Source: JABWBP01 sp964522165
GTDB taxonomy: Bacteria; Calditrichota; Calditrichia; RBG-13-44-9; J075
NCBI GenBank assembly: GCA_964522165.1
Contig: CAZFVV010000002.1
Coordinates: forward strand, 1 to 64,000
Length of the DNA stretch: 64,000 bases
Direction: 5' to 3'
Shown: piece by piece, positions 35,399-45,699 of the stretch
Numbering within the stretch: position 1 is the first letter of the stretch
Layout: every line of letters starts with the position of its first letter
Translations under genes and position numbers: made by a program
The notes under the pieces: generated by a model
What the model was told of the DNA's origin: nothing
The model's input: the letters and a program-made list of their open reading frames with translations, nothing else
Databases searched by the model: none

Positions 35399-35908
35399 TT
35401 AAGCCAAAATCTTCACCAACTCGTTGATCAGCCGCTCGAAGGTCTCCATGGTCAATTGGGAGGTGATCTTTGCGTAGCGCTTCTCGTCGGTGAGGAACTG
35501 GTAGCGCTGGAAATGCACCTTTACGCCCTCGTCTAACACGATTTCGTAATAGTATTTGGCGTTATCCTCCGTGTGCGGGGGATAGCTGCGCAACTGGGCG
35601 CGTTTGTTGCGAACGTCCATTTCGATGAGCTTGAACTCTTCCAAAAGGAAAGTAATGCGCTTCTGGATCGCGTCCGCCTGCGCATCTAAGCGCCGATTGA
35701 TCGCTTCCACGTCCTGCAGGGGAACGGATTTGCCGATGGCGATATAATCGAGCAGGATGCCGTATTTGGCGACGTCTTTGAACTTGACCTGAAACTGATA
35801 ATCTCCCTCCTGGTGTTGCAGATAGAAGAACTTCTGTTTAGGATCGAAGTGAACCGCCTGGCTTCTTTCTTCCAGGAGCATTCCGGTGATCTTTTTGGCG
35901 TAGTTCAT
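35399..35908 (-). CDS. Unknown protein in the PrkA-YeaH-SpoVR cluster
   Basis: 169 residues from the ATG at 35908, with AAAGGGG upstream; a GTG at 35917 would add three residues. It begins MNYAKKITGMLLEERSQAVHFDPKQKFFYLQHQ. The middle is predicted coiled coil (about residues 65-105, VEAINRRLDAQADAIQKRITFLLEEFKLIEMDVRNKRAQ). The last third is alpha/beta with an aromatic-rich KYYYEIVLDEGVKVHFQRYQFL. No signal peptide or membrane helix is present. No family was recognised. It starts 18 bases behind the spoVR stop, so it is very probably co-transcribed and may belong functionally to that stress system. Confidence 0.8.
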   Translation of the reverse strand: MNYAKKITGMLLEERSQAVHFDPKQKFFYLQHQEGDYQFQVKFKDVAKYGILLDYIAIGKSVPLQDVEAINRRLDAQADAIQKRITFLLEEFKLIEMDVRNKRAQLRSYPPHTEDNAKYYYEIVLDEGVKVHFQRYQFLTDEKRYAKITSQLTMETFERLINELVKILA

Positions 35909-35926
35909 ATTCAGCACCCCTTTCGC

Positions 35927-37324
35927 TTAATTTCCCGAAATCCAGGTTTGTTTGAACTCTTCCCCGGTGAAACTCCACAAAACCGGCCGCTCCTCCAGAA
36001 GCGACTGGATATGAACCGGCCGTTTCCAGACGGCTTGCAGATTCTTTAAAGTATCGGCGGCATAGTTCTTATCCAGTTCTGTTTCTTCAAATTGATGTTG
36101 CAGCAACAATTCGCCGCGGTTCTGGAAATTGGCGTCGAGCACGCTGATGATCGGCTGGCCTAAGTTGGTCAAATTCTGCAGCAACCGCTGCTTGATCATT
36201 TTGAACTCCCGCGACTCGATTTCGTACTGTTTATTGCTCTTGTTATATGCAAAAGAGAACAATTTATGTTCCCGGCAAAATTCTTCGGTCAAAAACGTGT
36301 CGATAAAGGTAATGTCATTGTAGAGCTTGCGCACTTCGAAAATTTTTTGGCGGCCCAGCCCCGCCCGGGTATCCCAGTGCTTTTTGGCCAGAATGTCCTC
36401 GCATTCATCATACGCTTTGCCAAACCGGCCTTTGTTCCAGCGCTCCTCGATGTCTTTGAACAAAAGAAAGCCGATCCGGTAAGGATTCAGCCGCCCGGGG
36501 TGATTGGCGATGGTGCCGGAATGGTGCTCGGCGTAATCGATCACCTCGGAAGGGTGCAGCAGTTTTTCGGTCATCATGGTGGAGTGCCAGTACGTCGCCC
36601 AGCCTTCGTTCATGATCTTGGTCATCCCCTGGGGCGCAAAATAGTAGGCTTCTTCCCGGATGATGCTCAAAATATCATGCTGCCAGTTTTGCAGCGGGGC
36701 GTGTTCCATGAGGAAGAGGAGCACGTCGCGCTCCGGCTTTTCCGGCAGGGCGCGGTGATCGATCTGCTGTTTTTCCAACTCTTTCATCTGCGCTTCGATG
36801 AATTCCGGGGGATTGATGTAGCGCTCCATGTATTTTTTGCTGCGCAGTTTTTTGACCGCTTTCCGGGGAGCGGCCTGTTCCAACTCTTTCTTTCCCGCCT
36901 GCCGCCGGATATAGGGCGAGTGGTAATCGATCAGGTTCTCGATGGAAAGGCAGGTGTCGATGAAGCTTTCCACGGTATCCAGCCCGTGGGCGTCGATGTG
37001 GCGGCGCACCCGGATGGCGTGGTTGGCCATCTCGTCGATCATTTTCCGGTTGGTGTGGGCAAAATAGTAGTTGTTTTTGAAAAAATCGCAGTGGGCGTAC
37101 ACGTGCGCCATTACTAACTTCTGGTCCACTAAGGGATTGGAGCGCATCAAATAGGCGTAGCAGGGATTGGTATTGATCACCATCTCGTAAATGGTTTGCA
37201 GCCCGTAGCGGTAGCCTTTGGAGAGCTGGTCGTATTCCATGCCGAAGCGCCAGTGCGGGTAGCGCACCGGGAAGCCCCCGTAGGCCGCCAACTGGCTCAT
37301 GGTATCGTAATCCACCAGCTCGAA
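35927..37324 (-). CDS. spoVR: SpoVR family protein (5' end lost in assembly gap)
   Basis: 466 codons remain and the N-terminus, roughly 50-60 residues, is lost in the N gap. The first visible part, MSQLAAYGGFPVRYPHWRFGMEYDQL, and the later HVYAHCDFFKNNYYF, NEGWATYWHSTMM and HHSGTIANHPGRLNPYRIG are strong SpoVR landmarks. The histidines suggest metal binding. SpoVR/YcgB proteins are encoded with PrkA (YeaG) and YeaH across bacteria and take part in stationary-phase or spore-coat-related functions, with biochemistry unknown. In the assembled sequence it appears fused in frame to YeaH, which is most likely an artefact of the gap. Confidence 0.92.
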   Translation of the reverse strand, partial: FELVDYDTMSQLAAYGGFPVRYPHWRFGMEYDQLSKGYRYGLQTIYEMVINTNPCYAYLMRSNPLVDQKLVMAHVYAHCDFFKNNYYFAHTNRKMIDEMANHAIRVRRHIDAHGLDTVESFIDTCLSIENLIDYHSPYIRRQAGKKELEQAAPRKAVKKLRSKKYMERYINPPEFIEAQMKELEKQQIDHRALPEKPERDVLLFLMEHAPLQNWQHDILSIIREEAYYFAPQGMTKIMNEGWATYWHSTMMTEKLLHPSEVIDYAEHHSGTIANHPGRLNPYRIGFLLFKDIEERWNKGRFGKAYDECEDILAKKHWDTRAGLGRQKIFEVRKLYNDITFIDTFLTEEFCREHKLFSFAYNKSNKQYEIESREFKMIKQRLLQNLTNLGQPIISVLDANFQNRGELLLQHQFEETELDKNYAADTLKNLQAVWKRPVHIQSLLEERPVLWSFTGEEFKQTWISGN

Positions 37325-37424
37325 NNNNNNNNNNNNNNNNNNNNNNNNNNNNNNNNNNNNNNNNNNNNNNNNNNNNNNNNNNNNNNNNNNNNNNNNNNNN
37401 NNNNNNNNNNNNNNNNNNNNNNNN
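37325..37424. other. Assembly gap of 100 N
   Basis: Exactly 100 undetermined bases, a typical placeholder for a gap of unknown size. It hides the 3' end of the YeaH gene and the 5' end of spoVR. Confidence 0.99.
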
Positions 37425-38509
37425 TCCTTGATGGAATCGTAAATCGAATCCTTGTCCGGGATGTAGGAGAGCACCAGGTTGTCAAACCCGGTAACGGTTT
37501 CATCCAGAAAGTCGATGAACTCCCCGCTGCCGTAGGTGCTCTCCACCTGCCCGTAGCCGAACAGGTTCACTTTGGGCAGGATTTTTTCCCGCAGGATCTC
37601 CGCGCAGAGCTTGTTGTCCTCCCGCGACCAGTTGTCCCCGTCGGAAAAGTGGAAGGCGTAAATGTTCCACTCCTCCGCGGGGTAATTCTCTTGCATGATC
37701 TTCGCGCACAATTCGTAGGCGGAGGAGATAACCGTGCCGCCGTTTTCCCGCACCGAGAAGAAGGTCTCGCGGTCCACTTCCCCGGCCTGGGCGTCGTGAA
37801 TGAGATAGCGCGTGGCCACCCCCTTGTACTGGTAGTGCAGCCAGGTGTCGATCCAGAAAGTTTCTAAGCGCACGATGTGCTTTTGTTCGTCCCACATGGA
37901 GCCGGAAACGTCCATCATGTAAATGATCACCGCGTTGCTCTCCGGGAGTTTGGTGGTTTTCCAGGAGCGGTAGCGGAAATCTTCCCGGATCGGCACGATG
38001 TGCGGCCGCTCGTAAGTAAACTGCCCGGAAATGATCTGCCGCTTCAGCGCCTCCCGGAAAGTGCGCTTGAAGTGGCGCAGCGACTCCGGCCCCACCCGGC
38101 TGATGCCGGTATAGCGATCCTTTTTGGAGATAATCTCCTTTTTGCCCTTGGGCTGGATGTTGGGAAGCTCCAGCTCGTCGCCGAGGATTTCCGCTAACTC
38201 TTCCAGGGTCAGCTCCACTTCCCGGAGGTGCTGGCCGGGCTGGTTTCCGGCCTCGCCGGCCCCGCCGTCGCCGGGATCCCCGCCCAGGGGGTCGCCCGGC
38301 TCGCCGTCGCCCTGGCTGGCCCCGCCCTGGCCGTTGTCCCCGAACTGGAACCGGGGCAGGTCGATCTGCGGCAGGGGGATGCTGATCAGGTCCTTGCCCT
38401 TGCGCCCGACCATCTCTCCCTGGGAGATGTATTTGCGCAGATTCTCCTTGATCTTGCCCTTGATGATCTGGCGAAAGCGGTTATGGTCGTTGTCGATGTG
38501 TAGCAGCAT
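37425..38509 (-). CDS. YeaH/YhbH family (DUF444) protein (3' end lost in assembly gap)
   Basis: 361 complete codons are visible from the ATG at 38509. The N-terminal arginine-rich segment (NDHNRFRQIIKGKIKENLRKYI) is followed by a Gly/Asp-rich linker (about residues 58-92), then the conserved SRVGPESLRHFKRTFREALKRQI. A VWA-like domain has the metal site MMDVSGSMWDEQKH and later FHFSDGDNWSREDN. Members act with the kinase PrkA/YeaG and SpoVR in sustained stress and nitrogen-starvation responses. The last 40-60 residues expected for the family lie in the gap. The SD before the start is weak. Confidence 0.92.
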
Positions 38510-38529
38510 GGTCTTTTAAAGACTAAAGT

Positions 38530-38620
38530 GTTAATGTGTTCAGGTGTTATAGTGTTCAAGTTTCAGCGTATTCAGGCGTTAAAAAGTTATGAACCCAAAA
38601 CCAAAACATATAACACCCGA
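38530..38620. repeat. AACACC-type repeat region
   Basis: GTGTTCAGGTGTTATAGTG on the left and ATATAACACCCGAG on the right are degraded members of the GTGTTCAGGTGTTAT repeat family. They fill the gap between the YeaH gene start and the T9SS propeller gene. Confidence 0.55.
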
Positions 38621-38658
38621 GCGCTTGTGATAGAGCACTCCGTTTATCCTTTACGATA

Positions 38659-39918
38659 TTATCTTATCAACATAAGCTTTCTGGCCGCGCTGTAATCTCC
38701 GGCTTGCATTCTGTAAAAATAAACTCCGCCGGACAAATTCTGTGCATCGAAAACAATTTCATGGGTTCCGGTTTCTTTAACGGCGTTTATTAAGGTTATT
38801 ATTTCTTTTCCACCGATATCATAAACTTTTATTGAAACAAAAGTTTTTTCTTTTAGATTGAATCGTATCGTTGTCCGGGGATTAAAGGGATTCGGATAGT
38901 TCTGTTCCAGGTAAAAATATCCTGGAATTTCATTCGCGACAACCTGCAATGAGGTGGTTGGCTCAACCGTGCGAAAAACCCCTTCTGATCCTGCCCCGGC
39001 AAAAACGTAACCGCCGTGATCAACGGCTAATGATCTTACCTCAAGGCTTGTTAATCCACTGTTGAATGCACTCCAGCTATTCCCGCCATCGGACGAACGA
39101 TAAACCCCCAACCAGTTTTGCCCGGCAAAAATATCTCCACGGGAATTGATGGCCAGGACATAATCCGCTTCGTTGGCAGGTAAGCCATTGTTTGAGAATA
39201 CCCAACTCTCACCCTCATCCGTGGAGCGAGAAATTTCCGATCCGGTCTCGGGCCCCACAAAAATATCGCCATTTTGATGAACGGCAAATGAGTTGATATG
39301 CCCATAGGGAAGACCGTTGTTTTTTTCTTCCCAGGTGAGCCCATTATTGGTGGATTTAAAAATCCCAGCTCCAAAAGTTCCCGCCAAAACGGAACCGTTC
39401 AATGTTACCGCGATGGTATATACGGAAACCGGCGGCAAGTTATTGCTGATATCTTCCCAGTTTTCGCCGTTGTCCGTGGAACGGAAAACGCCATAATCGG
39501 TAGCGGCAAAAATATCTCCCTGGCCGTTAATGGCTAAATCATTTACGGCCTGGTTGGTCAGGCCGTTATTGGCCGGCTCCCAGGTATCGCCATTGTCGCT
39601 CGAACGATATACTCCTTCCCCGCCGTTGGTTCCGGCAAATATCTCTCCATTTTGATTAATTGCAAATGACCATACATAGGTATTGCTCCAATTGGTCACC
39701 TGAACCCAGTTATCGCCGTTGTCGGTGGAACGAAAAATTTGCCCGTTAGCGCCGGCCCCGCCGGCAAAAATATGGTTATTCGAATTAATTGCCAAGGCCT
39801 TTATCGATTGCCCCGCCGGTCCCCCGGTGGCTTGCCAGATATTGGGCTGGGGAAAAACCATGGTGGCTCCCCAAAGAGAGATAAACCCGGCCACATATAG
39901 AGCGCTGCACAATTTCAT
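38659..39918 (-). CDS. T9SS-exported BNR-type beta-propeller protein
   Basis: 419 residues; GGAGGTG lies six bases before the ATG. After a signal peptide (ending near VFPQP) come about seven blades with the Asp-box-like motif RSTDNGDNW / RSSDNGDTW and the phrase GDIFAGT. They form a sialidase-type propeller without the catalytic residues of true sialidases. The C-terminal T9SS tail runs EQNYPNPFNPRTTIRFNL to RKLMLIR. The protein is predicted to be secreted or surface-attached; its function is unknown. Its place between the prkA and yeaH genes is odd, since these normally adjoin. It is close in type to the protein at 50965-53109. Confidence 0.88.
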   Translation of the reverse strand: MKLCSALYVAGFISLWGATMVFPQPNIWQATGGPAGQSIKALAINSNNHIFAGGAGANGQIFRSTDNGDNWVQVTNWSNTYVWSFAINQNGEIFAGTNGGEGVYRSSDNGDTWEPANNGLTNQAVNDLAINGQGDIFAATDYGVFRSTDNGENWEDISNNLPPVSVYTIAVTLNGSVLAGTFGAGIFKSTNNGLTWEEKNNGLPYGHINSFAVHQNGDIFVGPETGSEISRSTDEGESWVFSNNGLPANEADYVLAINSRGDIFAGQNWLGVYRSSDGGNSWSAFNSGLTSLEVRSLAVDHGGYVFAGAGSEGVFRTVEPTTSLQVVANEIPGYFYLEQNYPNPFNPRTTIRFNLKEKTFVSIKVYDIGGKEIITLINAVKETGTHEIVFDAQNLSGGVYFYRMQAGDYSAARKLMLIR

Positions 39919-39978
39919 GCTACACCTCCATTGCTAAAGGATCGCCTTGTGCTGGCAATGGCTGAATGCGTTGTCGGA

Positions 39979-40230
39979 GTGTTTGAGTGTTCGGGTGTTA
40001 TAGTGTTTTGGTTTTAAGTTTTGAGGTCTCGATTTTTTAGCGCCTACGCACTGTAACACTATAAATGCCAATTAAGAGTTGACGCTGAAGAACGCAGAAT
40101 CTTATGATTCTCGCTGAAAGCAAACCCATTTTGGATCGTTTTTTTCATAAATTTGTCATAAAATTCAGCGTATATCTGCGTCAAAATTTTAACTCTTAAT
40201 TCGCATTATAACACCTGAACACTCAAACAC
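39979..40230. repeat. Nested inverted repeats (element within element)
   Basis: Outer arms GTGTTTGAGTGTTCGGGTG (start of 39979-40001) and the complementary 40208-40230 match at 22 of 23 positions. Inside, AATGCCAATTAAGAGTT (40064-40080) faces 40191-40207 at 16 of 17 positions, and inside that lie imperfect GACGCTGAAGAACGCAG arms. The 316-bp gap 39919-40234 holds nothing else. Confidence 0.8.
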
Positions 40231-40234
40231 CGCC

Positions 40235-42295
<2,061 letters not shown>

Positions 42296-42884
42296 GGAAA
42301 ATGTCTCCTTATTTAAGTGTTGCTGGTTACTATTGGGGTTCCTGTTCCTGAAAATGTTCCATTCTTCCATGAATAATGTTGACCAAACGGGGAGAAAAGG
42401 GAAGGAGACGGTGAAAGGATCTCAACAAGCGTTTGAACCGTGTTCGGTGCCATGCCCATAAAACCGCGATCCCGAAGAAGTGAATTCAATAAGAGGCCAG
42501 AGTACTCTTGAATCGAAACGTATGATAAAGACCGCATTCATTAGATACGCCGGTAAATATACGTTAAGATACTTTCAATTTCAAACTCCATAATACGCGA
42601 ATTTATTAATTCAGCGATCCGGTTGAAAGTTCCCCGAAATTGGTCTTGCGGCAATCGTGAATACCCTGGTTTTGTGATTTCTCCGGCGGCGCGGGCCGCC
42701 CTGCCTGTGATTCGTCAGTTATCAAAGTATCGGGAATTTGCCCGTTTTCCAAGAAAAAAAACGAGCAGCGAAAAAATAGTTGGGTCGGCAGCCGGCAATT
42801 GCGCTCCCGAAGCAAGAAATCCATTGCATTTGAACAGTGGGCAGGGTATTATAATTCCCCCGATTTTGAAATGATCGCCTTTAT
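42296..42884. other. Intergenic region without a recognisable gene
   Basis: Short open frames exist on both strands (for example 42606-42824 minus) but have no SD, no family resemblance and uneven codon use. Nothing else was supported. The region separates the divergent prkA and citrate synthase genes, so promoters for both should lie in 42296-43247. Confidence 0.5.
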
Positions 42885-42940
42885 CCCCGACATTTATGTC
42901 GGGGCAACTGATTTGAATAGCCCCGACATAAATGTCGGGG
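42885..42940. repeat. Two CCCCGACAT palindromes
   Basis: CCCCGACATTTATGTCGGGG (42885-42904) and CCCCGACATAAATGTCGGGG (42921-42940) are each perfect 9-bp stems with a 2-base loop. Together they form a larger inverted repeat around a 16-base spacer. Confidence 0.85.
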
Positions 42941-43016
42941 AATGCGAAATCTACTCAAACCGAAGGGGTTTTAACCCATACGCATCAAGCTAAGGCGACT
43001 TTTCATTACTCATGCG

Positions 43017-43178
43017 AATTACCAGTTGAAAAATTATGGCCACGAAGACACCAAGATGTTAAGGAAGCACAAAGAAATAGAAGAAATTTAAGGATATAAA
43101 CGCTAAAACCTTTGTGAAACTTCCTGTCTTGGTGTCCTGGTGGCAAACTTTCTTCAATGTCATCCCCAACTGGTAATT
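43017..43178. repeat. Nested inverted repeats upstream of citrate synthase
   Basis: Outer arms AATTACCAGTTG (43017-43028) and CAACTGGTAATT (43167-43178) are perfect. Inside, GCCACGAAGACACCAAGA (43039-43056) faces TCTTGGTGTCCTGGTGGC (43127-43144) at 16 of 18 positions. The element lies 70 bases before the citrate synthase start. Confidence 0.8.
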
Positions 43179-43247
43179 GGAATTACTTGGCGTTAAAACG
43201 CCAGGCAAAAATCGTGAAAGCGGAAATTTACTAAAGGTCAGGTTACT

Positions 43248-44531
43248 ATGGCGGATTTAAAGCAAACTCTAAAAAATAAAATCCCTCAATGGCGGGCGGA
43301 TATTCGCAAATTGCTCGCCGCCCACGCCGATACGCTCGTCTCTTCGATTACCCTGGGGCAGCTTTTCAAAGGGCTGCGCGGGGTGGAGGCGGTGGTGTGC
43401 GACACTTCCTTCGTAGATCCGCAGCAAGGGCTGCTCATTCGCGGCATTCCGGTGCTGGAATTGATCGACCGCTCCGCGGAAGAGATATTTTTCCTGCTCT
43501 GCACCGGGGATTTGCCCGATCCCGCGGCCCTGGAAGCGCTGCGCCAGGACCTGGAAAAACGCGCCGGGGTGCCGGAATACGTCTGGCACATGATCGAATC
43601 CATGCCGGAGGATACCGACCCCATGTCGCTGATGAGCATGGCCATGGTGGCGATGCAGCGGGAGTCGGTCTTCCTGAAGCGCTACAACGAAGGAATGCCC
43701 CGGGAGGAGCACTGGGAAGCCACGTTAGAAGATGCGCTGAATATCATTGCCCGGCTGCCGGTTATTTCCGCGGGCATTTACCGGGGCAGGATTCTCAAAA
43801 AAGATATGCACCCGCCCAAAGCCGGAAACGGCTTCATGGAAAATTTCGCCCACATGTTAGGGGTTGCCGACCCGCAGGGCTATTTCGGAGAGTTTATCCG
43901 CCGTTTTGTAGTGGTGCACAGCGACCACGAAGGGGCCAACGCCAGCGTGCTCACCAGCCGGATCGTCAATTCCAGCCTTTCGGATCTCTATTTCAGCATC
44001 TCCGCGGCCATGAACAGCCTTTCCGGGCCGCTGCACGGGCTGGCGAACCAGGAGAGCGTGAAATTTGCGCTGGAAATTCTGTGGAAATTCAATGGGGCAC
44101 CGGAAGCGGATACGCTGCGGGAGTATATCTGGCAATGTTTGCAAGCCGGGCGGGTGATTCCCGGCTTCGGCCACGCGGTGCTGCGCTATAAAGACCCCCG
44201 CTATCTTGCGCTGTTTGAATTTGGCAAAAAGATCTGCCCCGCCGACCCGGTGTTTCGCACCGTGGAAACATTGGGAGAAGTGGTGCCGCCGCTGCTGCGC
44301 AAGCAGGGTAAAGCGCACAATCCCTATCCCAACATCGATGGAATTTCCGGGGCGCTGCTCTACGCTTTCGGTATCAAAGAGCTGAATTACTACACCGCGA
44401 TGTTTTCCACTTCCCAAATCTTAGGCATCTGCGCCCAGTTGATCATCAACCGCGCGGTTTACAGCCCCATCATCCGCCCCCGCTCCGTGACCACCCAGTG
44501 GCTGAAAAGCTTTGCATCGGATGTGATTTGA
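43248..44531 (+). CDS. Citrate synthase, mitochondrial (eukaryotic) type
   Basis: 427 residues; an AGG-rich SD precedes the ATG. The enzyme condenses acetyl-CoA and oxaloacetate at the entry of the TCA cycle. The catalytic residues are H263 in GPLHGLANQES, H309 in PGFGHAVLRYKDPR and D364 in NPYPNIDGISG. HSDHEGANASVLTSR, LREYIWQCLQAGRVIPG and NYYTAMFSTSQILGICAQLI are much closer to mitochondrial citrate synthases than to the E. coli GltA or Bacillus CitZ types. It stands alone without other TCA genes. Hairpins follow its stop codon. Confidence 0.94.
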   Translation: MADLKQTLKNKIPQWRADIRKLLAAHADTLVSSITLGQLFKGLRGVEAVVCDTSFVDPQQGLLIRGIPVLELIDRSAEEIFFLLCTGDLPDPAALEALRQDLEKRAGVPEYVWHMIESMPEDTDPMSLMSMAMVAMQRESVFLKRYNEGMPREEHWEATLEDALNIIARLPVISAGIYRGRILKKDMHPPKAGNGFMENFAHMLGVADPQGYFGEFIRRFVVVHSDHEGANASVLTSRIVNSSLSDLYFSISAAMNSLSGPLHGLANQESVKFALEILWKFNGAPEADTLREYIWQCLQAGRVIPGFGHAVLRYKDPRYLALFEFGKKICPADPVFRTVETLGEVVPPLLRKQGKAHNPYPNIDGISGALLYAFGIKELNYYTAMFSTSQILGICAQLIINRAVYSPIIRPRSVTTQWLKSFASDVI

Positions 44532-44561
44532 GAGCTGATTTTACGCATTTACACCTCGTTT

Positions 44562-44612
44562 ACCCCGACCCGTCGGGGTGAACGCCGCTATTCGATGCTC
44601 AGCGCCGAATAG
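44562..44612. repeat. Paired hairpins behind citrate synthase
   Basis: ACCCCGACCCGTCGGGGT (44562-44579) is a perfect 8-bp stem with a 2-base loop. CTATTCG (44588-44594) pairs with CGAATAG (44606-44612). No T-run follows. It could be a processing or termination signal for the citrate synthase mRNA, or a REP-like repeat related to the CCCCGACAT palindromes upstream. Confidence 0.55.
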
Positions 44613-44758
44613 TGACGCCGCCTCAAACCAGGACATAGAGTGTCAAGCGTAACGTTCCCACGCCGGGAACGAGTAACAAGTGCGTAACATCAGTTAAGAG
44701 GGGTGATTGCTTTGAGGGGAGACAACCCTGAAGAACGAAACTGGGCAGCGAGAGGAAT

Positions 44759-45382
44759 TTACCCGTAGCATTTCACCGCAAACCCTTTCAACACCACGCT
44801 GGCAAATTCCCCTTCGCTGAGGGTGTGGGAAACGTATTTCCCGCCTTGCAGCGCGTCCACAATCAGTTTCTTGTTCAGGTAGTCGATGAAGTAAATCTCT
44901 TTGATCTGGTATTCCCGGTAAATTTCCCGCTTGATCTTCAAATCGTACGAGCGGGTGGTTTTGGAGACGATCTCCACCAGCAAATCCGGCGCGCCGGAGA
45001 ATTCGACCTCGCTGAATTCCCCGGGGTTCTCTTTGCTGATAAAAACAATATCCGGCGCAAAACGCCGCTCCCCCAAGACAATGATGAACTGTGAACCCAA
45101 AACTTTTCCCAAATCGTTCTCTTTTGCAAACAAACGCATGGGAGCATATATCTCTCCAAAGATATCTTCGTGATTAAAACTTGCCGGCGAATGCATGACC
45201 AGGATTCCCTCCTCTAAAAAGTCTGCTTTTTGTTCATCCAGGTTGTAGAAATCTTCCAGCGTTCCTTCTACAAAATACAGGTATTCCCCGGCAGGATGGG
45301 TGTCTTGCCGGGACTTACCCTTCTTTCCGGAAGATTTGGCAGGAGCGCGTTTCTTCGGTGCTTTTTTCTCGGTGACAGCCAT
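44759..45382 (-). CDS. Uma2 family (DUF820) putative endonuclease with lysine-rich N-terminus
   Basis: 207 residues. The first 28 residues are a basic, disordered-looking tail (EKKAPKKRAPAKSSGKKGKS), unusual for the family. The Uma2 core follows: LEEGILVMHSPASFNHEDIFGEI, RFAPDIVFISKENPGEFSEV and SGAPDLLVEIVSKTTRSYDLKIKREIYREYQIKEIYFID, with the PD-(D/E)XK-type acidic residues in PDLLVEIVS and the following lysine. The role is unknown. A decayed fragment of a close relative lies upstream at 45620-45685, and a second intact member at 15859-16404. Confidence 0.85.
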   Translation of the reverse strand: MAVTEKKAPKKRAPAKSSGKKGKSRQDTHPAGEYLYFVEGTLEDFYNLDEQKADFLEEGILVMHSPASFNHEDIFGEIYAPMRLFAKENDLGKVLGSQFIIVLGERRFAPDIVFISKENPGEFSEVEFSGAPDLLVEIVSKTTRSYDLKIKREIYREYQIKEIYFIDYLNKKLIVDALQGGKYVSHTLSEGEFASVVLKGFAVKCYG

Positions 45383-45619
45383 AACGCTTATCCTTCATTT
45401 TGTAGAAATTTACCGGTAAGCTATGGCAATCGCAACCAATTTGTGGAAGCGCCCGGAAACTTTCCCCTTAACAAATTCCCTGCCTTGAGGTATCCTTTCA
45501 CTTTCTGGAACGCTTTCGCAATACGCCCGCATTCTATCGACCCCTCATGGTTCGCTTTAGCAAATCTATGCAATACTCCTACCCTAAATGCAAAAGGAGA
45601 AGTTATGAAGGTCCGGTTG

Positions 45620-45685
45620 TCAATCCCTCCCCAGCAATTCCGACGTACCGAAAAATTCAACTTCGCTGAATTCTCCCGGGTTATC
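45620..45685 (-). pseudogene. Uma2 gene fragment
   Basis: The minus strand reads DNPGEFSEVEFFGTSELLGRD then a stop. It matches NPGEFSEVEFSGAPDLL of the intact Uma2 gene 650 bp away, and the DNA also matches over about 35 bases (45653-45685 against 44998-45035). It begins just behind the carboxylase stop. The rest of the 317-bp gap 45383-45699 holds no convincing gene. Confidence 0.65.
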
Positions 45686-45699
45686 CTTACCGGTTGTCT

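Noticed and set aside
35927..38509. Single 860-residue YeaH-SpoVR fusion protein
   Set aside because: Continuity depends only on 100 placeholder N; both families are normally separate and both ends are missing.
42296..42370. 25-codon extension of PrkA
   Set aside because: The ATG at 42295 has a good SD and yields the standard PrkA start.
42606..42824. Minus-strand frame of 72 codons
   Set aside because: No SD, low-complexity composition and no recognisable domain.
45421..45660. Minus-strand frame of 79 codons
   Set aside because: Different frame from the Uma2 fragment, no SD and no family resemblance.
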